Part shown: positions 1 to 5,428 of the stretch, in pieces
Layout: every line of letters starts with the position of its first letter
How positions within the stretch are numbered: position 1 is the first letter of the stretch
NCBI GenBank assembly: GCA_031254955.1
Contig: JAIRTK010000444.1
Span: forward strand, 1-5,428
Reading direction: 5' to 3'
Length of the DNA: 5,428 bases
Source: Opitutaceae bacterium
Lineage (GTDB): Bacteria > Verrucomicrobiota > Verrucomicrobiia > Opitutales > Opitutaceae
The notes under the pieces: model-generated
Database searches by the model: none
What the model saw: only the letters and a program-made list of their open reading frames with translations
Told to the model about the DNA's origin: nothing
Translations under genes and position numbers: made by a program

Positions 1-3000
1 GGTTCCGTGCAAGGCCGCGTGCTCAACGCCGACACGGGCGACTACATTTACCAAGCCCGCGTCCGTGTCCTCTCCGTCGCCGACGGCAGCCCCCGCATCG
101 AGGCGCTCACCGACCCCGAAGGCCGCTACTGGCTCGCCGGCGCGCCCGCGGGCACTGTTACCGTCGAGGCGGCATTCACCGGCATGCCGCCCGTCACCAC
201 CACGGTTGACGTCGTCCCCGGCCAAACCGTGGAGGCTCCCACGCTCAACCTCAGCATGACCGCCCTCGCTTCCCGGCCTGCCGCCACCCCCGACACCGAC
301 AACATCGTCCACCTCGACACCTTCGTCGTCGAATCCCGCCGCGACCTCACCGGCGCCGCCATCGCCGTCAACAGCCAGCGCTTCGCCGAAAACATCCGCA
401 ACGTCGTCTCCATCGAAGAAATGGGCTTCACCGGCGACGGCTCCATCACCGGCGCCCTCAAATTCCTCCCCGGCGTCGAACTCGAAAACGACGACTCCGG
501 CTTCGGCAACGCCATCACCCTCTCCGGCGCCCCCTCCGCCAACGTCCCCGTCACCATCGGCGGCCTCGACGCCATCAGCTCCTCCCTCCTCGCGCAAAAC
601 GAATACGGCAACGCCAACCAACGCTCCGTAAACCTCATGCAACTCTCCGCCAACAACATCTCCCGCGTCGAAGTCAACCGCTCCCCCACCCCCGACACCC
701 CCGGCAACGCCCTCGCCGGCTCCGTCAACCTCGTCCCCAAAAGCGCCTTCGAGCGCGCCCGCCCCGTTTACACCCTCCAACTCTTCGGCTCCGCCAACGC
801 CAAAAGCGTCACCCTCTCCCAACGCTCCGCCCCCCTCAACGGCACCCAAACCCCCGTCCACGCCGGCGCCGCCCTCAGCGCCATCGTCCCCCTCAACAAA
901 CGCCTCGGCTTCTCCCTCAACCTCACCCACAGCGTCTCCCCCAAAAGCAACTCCTCCATCACCCGCTCCGTCACCGCCAACTACAACTCCCTCGACGAAA
1001 ACCCCGCCCGCTGGGGCTGGCTCAACAACGACCCCGCCACCGGACGCGTCTATAAATACTATCTCCACGCCTTCGACCTCGTTGACAACAACAGCACCTA
1101 CACCCGCGACAGCGTCAACCTCACCCTCGACTACAAACTCACCCGCAACTCCACCCTCTCCCTCGGCTGGACCCAAAGCCACAACGAACAACAAGCCGGC
1201 CAGCGCCGCGCCTCCTGGGAACTGGGCCGCGCCCGCATCAACTGGACCGCCTCCACCACCGGCGACGAATGGACCGGCGCCGCCACCGACTCCATCTCCA
1301 ACACCCCAGCCAGCCTCCACGACGACGGCACCTCCGTCCTCAACGCCACCACCTACAACGACTTCATCGACAAAAACCGCCAGTTCAGCCTCAAATACCG
1401 CTGGCGCACCCACGACTGGGCCGCCGAACTGCTCGCCAGCCAAGGCGAGGCCGGACGCACCTCCGTTGACCTCTCCCGCGACCTCCTCTTCGGCGGCTGG
1501 TCCACCGTGGACACCACCCACATCACCTTCGCCGACATCCAAAAATGGGACATCGGCTCCATCACCGCCCTCCACAACGGCGTCCCCGTCTCCCCCCTCG
1601 ACCTCGCCTCCCTCTACTCCGCCGAAGGCGCCGGCGGCGTCCGCGCCGAAACCGCCACCCTCAACACCACTCGCGACACCATCGTCAACACCTCCCTGCC
1701 CCGCTTCCGCATCAAACCCGACTGGACCGGCGACCGCAAACTCCAGCTCGCCGGCAGCCTCTCGCACACCCTCGACCTCGGCCCCACCCACCACACCGCC
1801 AAACTCGGCTTCGACTACAACGACTGGAAACGCGACCAGCACTACGACGACGCCTTCGGCACCGGCGGCGGCTTCTATTACGACGGCATCGACATCCCCC
1901 ACACCACCTTCATCGACCCCGGCTACAACCGCGCCCTCCCCCTCGGCTACGGCGTCCTCCCCGCCATGGACCTCCACCAAATGGCCCTCTTCTACAAAAC
2001 CGACCCCGGCAAATTCAAATCCCTCAACCCCGGCAACGACTACATCGCCTCCGTCGCCAACAACAAATTCTTTCGCGAAACCATCACCTCCGCCTACCTC
2101 CGCGTGGACACCAGCCTCCTCGACCACCGCCTCCTCCTCGTCTGGGGCCTCCGCGCCGAACGCACCCACGACGAAGCCGAAGGCGCCCGCGTCGATCCCT
2201 CCGCCAACCGCTACCGCAACCCCGCCACCGGCCAGATGGACTACATTTACCCCCGCAACTCCCTCGCCGCCGCCCGCCTCATCTACACCCCCCGCGCCAT
2301 CCGCGCCGAAAAAAACTACACCACCCTCTTCCCCAGCGTAAACGCCCGCTACAACCTCACCGCCAACCTCGTCGCCCGCGCCTCCTACTCCCAAACCATC
2401 GGACGCCCCGACGTGTATAACATCATCCCCGGCGTCATCAGCAACCTCGTCGCCGTCTCCTCCGGCGACATGGCCCTCCGCGTCACCAACCCCGGCCTCG
2501 ACCCCTGGAAATCCCGCAACCTCTCCCTCTCCCTCGAACTCTACACCGGCAACGTCGGCGACCTCACCCTCCGCGCCTACCGCCGCTGGATCACCGACGC
2601 CTACGCCGACCGCACCCTCTCCGAAGACGAAAGCCGCGCCACCATCGAACTCTACGGCCTCGACCTCTCCGAGTTCCCCAACGCCTACCTCGTCCGCCCC
2701 CAACGCATCCCCGGCACCCTCGTCACCTCCGGCCTCGAACTGAGCGGACGCTACAACCTCGACCCCCTCCTCCCAAACTGGGCGCGCGGCCTCCGCGCGC
2801 GCTTTAATATTTCCCGCTCCACCATCACCGGCGGCGACGAACTCGCCGCCTCCTTCGGCGCGCAAAAAATGTATCTCTTCCCTTGGAGCGCCGGCGGCAG
2901 CCTCACCCTGGAACGCAAACACTACACCATCGCCATAAGCGGCAAATGGAACGACACCCAGCGCCGTGCCTACTACGCCGTCGAGATCGGCGCGGCCAAC

Positions 3001-3231
3001 GGCCGCTACGCCCCCGGCACCTACGAATACATCCAGCCCACCTTCCGCCTCGACCTCGACCTCACCGTCAAACTCACCAAAAACCTCTCCCTCTTCATCA
3101 ACGGACGCGACATCAACAACTACACCCAGGAGCACCTCCGCTACGCCCCCGACACCCCCGAGCTGCTGAAAGCCTACCGCCGCCTCCACTACGAAGCCGT
3201 CTGGACCGCCGGCATGAAAGCGGTCTTCTGA
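1..3231 (+). CDS. TonB-dependent outer-membrane receptor, 5'-truncated by the window edge
   Basis: Outer-membrane active transporter that would take up a large substrate using TonB-ExbBD energy. The reading frame is open from base 1 to the TGA at 3229-3231 (1076 visible codons). A GTG at position 7 could serve as a start, but the protein there is already inside a folded domain and has no signal peptide, so I treat the gene as partial. Visible order: a carboxypeptidase-regulatory-like beta-sandwich at residues about 1-85 (GRVLNADTGDYIYQARVRV, then a GRYWLAG strand); a Pro/Ala/Thr linker; a TonB-box-like VHLDTFVVES at about 103-112; a plug domain at about 115-250 (ALKFLPGVELE, NVPVTIGGLDA, VEVNRSPTPD); then a beta-barrel rich in alternating aromatic strands to the end. 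It ends in WTAGMKAVF, with the C-terminal Phe expected for BAM-assembled barrels. The substrate cannot be read from sequence. The downstream sulfatase hints at a sulfated glycan, which is inference. Codon third positions are overwhelmingly C after about base 300. Confidence 0.93.
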   Translation, partial: GSVQGRVLNADTGDYIYQARVRVLSVADGSPRIEALTDPEGRYWLAGAPAGTVTVEAAFTGMPPVTTTVDVVPGQTVEAPTLNLSMTALASRPAATPDTDNIVHLDTFVVESRRDLTGAAIAVNSQRFAENIRNVVSIEEMGFTGDGSITGALKFLPGVELENDDSGFGNAITLSGAPSANVPVTIGGLDAISSSLLAQNEYGNANQRSVNLMQLSANNISRVEVNRSPTPDTPGNALAGSVNLVPKSAFERARPVYTLQLFGSANAKSVTLSQRSAPLNGTQTPVHAGAALSAIVPLNKRLGFSLNLTHSVSPKSNSSITRSVTANYNSLDENPARWGWLNNDPATGRVYKYYLHAFDLVDNNSTYTRDSVNLTLDYKLTRNSTLSLGWTQSHNEQQAGQRRASWELGRARINWTASTTGDEWTGAATDSISNTPASLHDDGTSVLNATTYNDFIDKNRQFSLKYRWRTHDWAAELLASQGEAGRTSVDLSRDLLFGGWSTVDTTHITFADIQKWDIGSITALHNGVPVSPLDLASLYSAEGAGGVRAETATLNTTRDTIVNTSLPRFRIKPDWTGDRKLQLAGSLSHTLDLGPTHHTAKLGFDYNDWKRDQHYDDAFGTGGGFYYDGIDIPHTTFIDPGYNRALPLGYGVLPAMDLHQMALFYKTDPGKFKSLNPGNDYIASVANNKFFRETITSAYLRVDTSLLDHRLLLVWGLRAERTHDEAEGARVDPSANRYRNPATGQMDYIYPRNSLAAARLIYTPRAIRAEKNYTTLFPSVNARYNLTANLVARASYSQTIGRPDVYNIIPGVISNLVAVSSGDMALRVTNPGLDPWKSRNLSLSLELYTGNVGDLTLRAYRRWITDAYADRTLSEDESRATIELYGLDLSEFPNAYLVRPQRIPGTLVTSGLELSGRYNLDPLLPNWARGLRARFNISRSTITGGDELAASFGAQKMYLFPWSAGGSLTLERKHYTIAISGKWNDTQRRAYYAVEIGAANGRYAPGTYEYIQPTFRLDLDLTVKLTKNLSLFINGRDINNYTQEHLRYAPDTPELLKAYRRLHYEAVWTAGMKAVF

Positions 3232-3310
3232 ACCATCACCTGCCTGCCAATTCAGTCGGACGTGCCTCCATGAATTCCGTGTCCGCGCTCCGCGCCCTCT
3301 GTATTCAAAA
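3232..3310. other. Intergenic leader of the repeat array, with a possible decayed solo hairpin arm
   Basis: No gene is seen here. The stretch at about 3269-3306, read on the minus strand, is a purine-rich run of CGGA/CAGA-type short repeats (ACAGAG, GCGGAG, GCGGACACGGAATTC). This is the same style as the left arms of the hairpins that follow. It ends just before the first direct repeat, as the right arms of the other units do, but its partner arm is missing. A short AATTCA/TGAATT pairing (3249-3254 with 3271-3276) is the only internal palindrome. The interpretation as a degenerate half-unit is weak. No hairpin plus T-tract terminator for the receptor gene is visible. Confidence 0.35.
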
Positions 3311-3320
3311 AAACCGAACC

Positions 3321-3412
3321 ATTAGAGCATTTCCTGTTTATTCTGTCGCATGGGCGCTCCCGCGCCAAACCGCCGTCTCCCATGCGACAAAATAAATAGG
3401 AAATGCCCTAAT
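3321..3412. mobile_element. Palindromic MITE-like element with TA flanks
   Basis: The 34-nt arms at 3321-3354 and 3379-3412 match at 31 of 34 positions as inverted repeats, around a 24-nt GC-rich loop (3355-3378). TA dinucleotides at 3323-3324 and 3409-3410 bracket an 84-bp core whose ends are GAGCATTTCC and GGAAATGCCC. Non-coding palindromes flanked by TA are typical of MITEs moved by IS630/Tc1-mariner transposases. Deleting the core with one TA rejoins the first direct repeat to ATTTAACCACGG, restoring the repeat-then-hairpin order seen elsewhere in the array. This supports a later insertion. There is no transposase gene in the window, and the assignment to IS630 type rests on the TA flanks alone. 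Confidence 0.6.
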
Positions 3413-3499
3413 TTAACCACGGAGAGCACGGAGTCATGAAAGAGATTTTAATAAAAAACTTCTTCCTGACTCAGTGTCCTCCGTGTCTCCGTGGTTAAA
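3412..3499. repeat. Array hairpin A (CCACGGAG type)
   Basis: The outer stem pairs 3412-3425 with 3486-3499 perfectly over 14 bp (TTTAACCACGGAGA). After a one-base bulge at 3426, CACGGAG at 3427-3433 pairs with CTCCGTG at 3479-3485. Weaker complementarity continues inward (GTCA at 3433-3436 with TGAC at 3467-3470, and purine-rich 3437-3448 against pyrimidine-rich 3456-3466). The left arm is built of a short CACGGAG repeat. The loop is AT-rich. No T-tract follows on the plus strand, so it is not a standard intrinsic terminator. Confidence 0.85.
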
Positions 3500-3517
3500 C
3501 AAACCGAACCATTAAAC

Positions 3518-3589
3518 TGTCCACGGATTACACGGATTAAGAAACAATCTCACTAAAAAATCTGTGTTAATCTGTGTAATCTGTGGACA
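3518..3589. repeat. Array hairpin B (CACGGATTA type)
   Basis: The arms at 3518-3539 and 3568-3589 are inverted repeats matching at 20 of 22 positions. Both differences put a G opposite a T, so as plus-strand RNA they would be G-U pairs and the 22-bp stem would be unbroken. The left arm contains two tandem CACGGATTA units. The right arm carries tandem TCTGTGTAA-like units, with a third, TCTGTGTTAA, extending into the loop side at 3561-3570. Confidence 0.88.
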
Positions 3590-3740
3590 ATAAAACCGAA
3601 CCATTAAAATAATCGCGGAAACACGGAATCACGGAAACACGGAAACAAACCAATCCCATCCCTTTTTTCAGCGTTTCCGCCCTTCCGTGCTTCCGCGATT
3701 AAAAAAAACGAACCATTATTTGAACAGAAGAAAACGAAGA
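3588..3740 (+). repeat. First copy of a 153-bp internal duplication
   Basis: This segment runs from CAA before the third direct repeat, through hairpin C and the fourth direct repeat, into the left arm of hairpin D. It reappears at 3798-3950, 210 bp downstream, with a few substitutions and two offsetting single-base indels. The pattern is what a tandem duplication of a two-unit block (hairpin C plus hairpin D) would leave, the second block being incomplete at its end. Confidence 0.85.
3611..3700. repeat. Array hairpin C, first copy (CGGAAACA type)
   Basis: The left arm (3611-3646) is a tandem 8-mer series of the type CGGAAACA. The right arm is 3673-3700. Outer bases 3611-3620 pair perfectly with 3691-3700. 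The innermost left unit GGAAAC (3641-3646) pairs with GTTTCC (3673-3678). The left arm has one more 8-nt unit than the right, so one unit must bulge or slip. The loop contains a C-rich stretch and a T6 run. It is followed by a run of eight A and the variant fourth direct repeat. Confidence 0.85.
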
Positions 3741-3800
3741 ACACAAAAAAACAATAATCATAAAAGGCATTCTTCGTTCCCTTTGTTTCCTTCTGTTCAA
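3720..3800. repeat. Array hairpin D (GAACAGAAG type)
   Basis: The outer stem TTGAACAGAAG (3720-3730) pairs perfectly with CTTCTGTTCAA (3790-3800). The inner stem AACGAAGAA (3733-3741) pairs with TTCTTCGTT (3770-3778). The right side carries 11 extra nucleotides (3779-3789) where the left has two, as if one short repeat unit had been lost from the left arm. The left strand is almost pure purine and the right strand almost pure pyrimidine. Confidence 0.82.
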
Positions 3801-3950
3801 TAAAACCGAACCATTAAAATAATCGCGGAAACACGGAATTACGGAAACACGGAAGCAAACCAATCCCATCCCCTTTTTTCAGCGCTTCCGCCCTTCCGTG
3901 CTTCCGCGATTAAAAAACCGAACCATTATTTGAACAGAAGAAAACGAAGA
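3798..3950 (+). repeat. Second copy of the 153-bp internal duplication
   Basis: Counterpart of 3588-3740. The match is continuous up to GAAGA at 3950 and then weakens. AATCATAA at 3967-3974 still corresponds to AATCATAA at 3756-3763, so some homology extends through the loop side of hairpin D before being lost ahead of the sulfatase start. Confidence 0.85.
3821..3911. repeat. Array hairpin C, second copy
   Basis: Near-identical to the hairpin at 3611-3700. The differences are C to T at 3840, A to G at 3855, one extra C in the loop around 3871, and T to C at 3885. The changes at 3855 and 3885 fall on opposite sides of the same inner base pair and convert A:T to G:C (GGAAGC at 3851-3856 with GCTTCC at 3884-3889). 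The outer stem 3821-3830 with 3902-3911 is unchanged. Confidence 0.87.
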
Positions 3951-3974
3951 TAACCAAGAAAACCTTAATCATAA
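3930..3974 (+). repeat. Truncated final unit: left half of hairpin D only
   Basis: TTGAACAGAAG at 3930-3940 and the following AAAACGAAGA repeat the left arm of the hairpin at 3720-3800. No matching right arm (CTTCTGTTCAA) follows; the sulfatase ATG begins 12 bases after this segment. The 5' untranslated or promoter region of the sulfatase is therefore made largely of array sequence. Confidence 0.75.
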
Positions 3975-3986
3975 TACCAATTTCCA

Positions 3987-5399
3987 ATGAAAAAATCATT
4001 CATACCGCTCACCCTCGCGTTTTCCATCACGGCGCTGGCCGCGACAGAGGCCGGGCGCAAACCCAACATTGTTGTCATCATCGCCGACGACCTCGGCTAC
4101 GCCGACCTCGGGATGCAGGGTTCCGCCACCATCCCCACGCCGCATATAGATTCCATCGCGAGAAACGGCGTCCGCTTCACCGACGCCTACGCCAGCGCGC
4201 CCGTGTGCGCGCCAAGCCGGGCCGGCCTGCTCACCGGACGCCACCAGCAACGCTTCGGCTTTGAGTTCAACAGCATCGCCGACAAGGACATGCCGCCCGG
4301 CGTCGCCTTCGGCCTGCCCCTTGGCGAAAAAACCCTCGCCGGCCACCTCAAGTCCTCCGGCTACGCGACCGGCCTCGTCGGCAAATGGCACCTCGGCGAC
4401 ACCAAGGAACTCCATCCCCTGGGCCGGGGCTTCGACGAGTTTTACGGCTTCCTCGAAGGCGCCTCGCGCTATCTGCCCGCGGGCCGCCCTTTCCCTCCCG
4501 GCGCCGATCCCGGCACCGGCGAGAAAGAGCAGCGCATCATGCGCGGGCGCACGCCCATTGTTGAGGAGGAATACCTGACCGACGCCTTTGGCCGCGAAGC
4601 CGTGACCTTCATCGACCGTCACCACGCCGGCCCCTTTTTCCTCTACCTCGCCTTCAACGCCCCGCACGTCCCGCTCCAAGCCACGGAAAACTACCTGCGA
4701 CGCTTCGCCGGACAGAAATTTGCCAAGGAACGCCAGCGCCACTACGCCGCCATGATTTCGGCGATGGACGACAACATCGGACGCGTCCTCGAAGCGTTGC
4801 GCCGCCACGGCCTTGAGGACGACACGCTGGTCTTTTTCGCCAGCGACAACGGCGGCACGCCCGGCAAGGGCGGCAACGCCCCGTTGCGCGGCTACAAGCA
4901 GGATGTCTGGGAAGGCGGCATCCGCGTCCCCTTTTGCCTGCAATGGAAAAACCGCCTCCCCGCCGGACGGGTTGAGCGCAACCTTGTCAGCCTCCTCGAC
5001 ATCACCCCCACCGCCCTCGCCGCCGCCGGCGTCGCGCCCGGTGAAAAAAGCCGGTTCGATGGCGCGGATTTGATTCCGCTGCTTGCGGGCGAAAGCCAGA
5101 CCGCGCCGCACGATGCGCTCTTCTGGCGCTATGGCACAAAGGAATGCGCCCTGCGTGCCGGCGACTGGAAAGCCGTGCGCAACCGGACGCCCGATTGGCA
5201 GCTCTATAATCTCGCCGCCGACATCGGCGAAGAAACGGACCTCGCCGCCGCGCAGCCGGAAAAATTCGAGCAACTGCGCCGCCGGTTTTCGCAATGGTCC
5301 TCCACCATGTCCCGCCCGCTCTGGATTAAAAAAGCGCTGATGGATGAAAAACCGTCCGATATCCCCGGCAAAAAAACAAAAAACGCGGCCGCCAAGTGA
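3987..5399 (+). CDS. Secreted type I (Cys-type) sulfatase, arylsulfatase A-like family
   Basis: Hydrolyses sulfate esters, probably on a glycan, in the periplasm or outside the cell. The 470-residue protein is complete. It starts with a signal peptide (KK, then a hydrophobic stretch to about ALA-A at residue 19), which supports the ATG at 3987; no Shine-Dalgarno sequence precedes it. Visible active-site features: metal ligands D34-D35 in IADDLGYADLG; the CAPSR signature with C74 to be converted to formylglycine, and R78; GKWHLG with K133 and H135; APH with H227; SDNGG with D287-N288; K304 in LRGYKQDVWEGG. These match in order and approximate spacing the residues of human arylsulfatase A (D29, D30, C69, R73, K123, H125, H229, D281, N282, K302). 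The C-terminal subdomain (WQLYNLAADIGEETDLA, about 404-420) is typical. The Lys/Ala-rich tail is probably disordered. A Cys-type enzyme needs a formylglycine-generating or anaerobic maturase encoded elsewhere. Substrate and S1 subfamily cannot be fixed by eye. Confidence 0.95.
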   Translation: MKKSFIPLTLAFSITALAATEAGRKPNIVVIIADDLGYADLGMQGSATIPTPHIDSIARNGVRFTDAYASAPVCAPSRAGLLTGRHQQRFGFEFNSIADKDMPPGVAFGLPLGEKTLAGHLKSSGYATGLVGKWHLGDTKELHPLGRGFDEFYGFLEGASRYLPAGRPFPPGADPGTGEKEQRIMRGRTPIVEEEYLTDAFGREAVTFIDRHHAGPFFLYLAFNAPHVPLQATENYLRRFAGQKFAKERQRHYAAMISAMDDNIGRVLEALRRHGLEDDTLVFFASDNGGTPGKGGNAPLRGYKQDVWEGGIRVPFCLQWKNRLPAGRVERNLVSLLDITPTALAAAGVAPGEKSRFDGADLIPLLAGESQTAPHDALFWRYGTKECALRAGDWKAVRNRTPDWQLYNLAADIGEETDLAAAQPEKFEQLRRRFSQWSSTMSRPLWIKKALMDEKPSDIPGKKTKNAAAK

Positions 5400-5428
5400 C
5401 CGCGCCACCCGCATTATCATATCTCTGA
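5400..5428. other. Short 3' tail after the sulfatase
   Basis: The 29 bases after the sulfatase stop codon hold no recognisable gene, hairpin or repeat arm, and the window ends here. Confidence 0.6.

Larger units (their letters stand above)
3311..3974 (+). repeat. Direct-repeat/hairpin cassette array
   Basis: Six copies of the 14-mer AAACCGAACCATTA lie in the same orientation at 3311-3324, 3501-3514, 3593-3606, 3705-3718 (AAAACGAACCATTA, one substitution), 3803-3816 and 3915-3928. Start-to-start distances are 190, 92, 112, 98 and 112 bp. Each interval is almost filled by a long imperfect inverted repeat whose sequence differs between intervals, except that the third and fifth are near-identical. 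The first interval holds two palindromes; removing the TA-flanked one (86 bp with one TA) leaves 104 bp, in line with the rest. After the sixth repeat comes only the left half of a hairpin. I do not recognise this as a named repeat class. Candidate explanations are serial insertion with target duplication, cassette-like accumulation, or an RNA made of chained stem-loops. None is proven by the sequence. Confidence 0.9.

Noticed and set aside
7..9. GTG as the true start of the receptor gene
   Set aside because: The frame is open to base 1, the codon lies at the first strand of the regulatory-like domain, and an outer-membrane protein needs a signal peptide, which is absent. The real start is upstream of the window.
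1082..2341. A 419-codon plus-strand frame inside the receptor gene
   Set aside because: The product is almost only Thr, Pro, Ser and Ala, which is what C-rich codons give when read one frame off. It is a shadow of the receptor.
2883..3395. A plus-strand frame running past the receptor stop into the repeat array
   Set aside because: His/Pro/Arg/Gln-rich out-of-frame reading of the receptor that then crosses a MITE-like palindrome. No domain, no ribosome binding site.
3412..3911. Array hairpins as intrinsic transcription terminators
   Set aside because: None is followed by a T-tract on the plus strand. Hairpin C is followed by A runs, which would suit only a minus-strand transcript, and no minus-strand gene feeds into it.
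3311..3928. CRISPR array
   Set aside because: The repeat is only 14 bp, the intervals are about 78-98 bp and are themselves palindromes, two are near-identical, and no cas genes are seen.
3930..3975. Sigma70-like promoter for the sulfatase (TTGAAC at 3930-3935; CATAAT at 3970-3975)
   Set aside because: The two boxes are 34 bp apart and neither has a partner at 16-18 bp. TTGAAC is simply the start of the repeated hairpin arm. Too weak to annotate.
3996..5420. A 474-codon open frame on the minus strand, antisense to the sulfatase
   Set aside because: Its translation is Gly/Ala/Arg/Val-rich with no recognisable domain, and it lies exactly opposite a gene with a full set of sulfatase active-site residues. 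Long antisense frames are expected in GC-rich codon-biased genes.

Overview
The window looks like accessory chromosomal DNA from a GC-rich Gram-negative bacterium. An Opitutaceae-type member of the Verrucomicrobiota is my best guess. The basis is a large TonB-dependent receptor with an N-terminal carboxypeptidase-regulatory-like domain, a periplasmic-type sulfatase without a Shine-Dalgarno sequence, and very C-rich codon use. The taxonomy is inference; there is no rRNA or marker gene here.

Layout: (1) positions 1-3231, plus strand, the 3' part of a TonB-dependent outer-membrane receptor gene whose true start lies upstream of the window. (2) Positions 3232-3986, a 755-bp AT-richer intergenic region that is almost completely filled by an ordered repeat array. 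Six copies of a 14-bp direct repeat (AAACCGAACCATTA, one copy with one substitution) alternate with long imperfect palindromes of several different sequences. One further palindrome (3321-3412) looks like a small TA-flanked MITE inserted into the first unit; subtracting it makes the unit lengths regular (104, 92, 112, 98, 112 bp). A 153-bp stretch of the array is repeated 210 bp downstream, and the two copies of its hairpin differ by a compensatory base-pair change. The array ends with half a hairpin that runs directly into the next gene. (3) Positions 3987-5399, plus strand, a complete secreted type I (Cys-type) sulfatase. (4) Positions 5400-5428, a short tail with no feature.

The two genes are plausibly linked in function: the receptor would import an oligosaccharide across the outer membrane, and the sulfatase would remove sulfate esters from it in the periplasm. 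They are unlikely to be a tight operon because 755 bp of structured repeats separate them. The most unusual item is the direct-repeat/hairpin array. I do not recognise this arrangement as a named element, although individual arm sequences (for example CCACGGAGACACGGAG-like) resemble dispersed intergenic repeats that I recall from many environmental bacteria.
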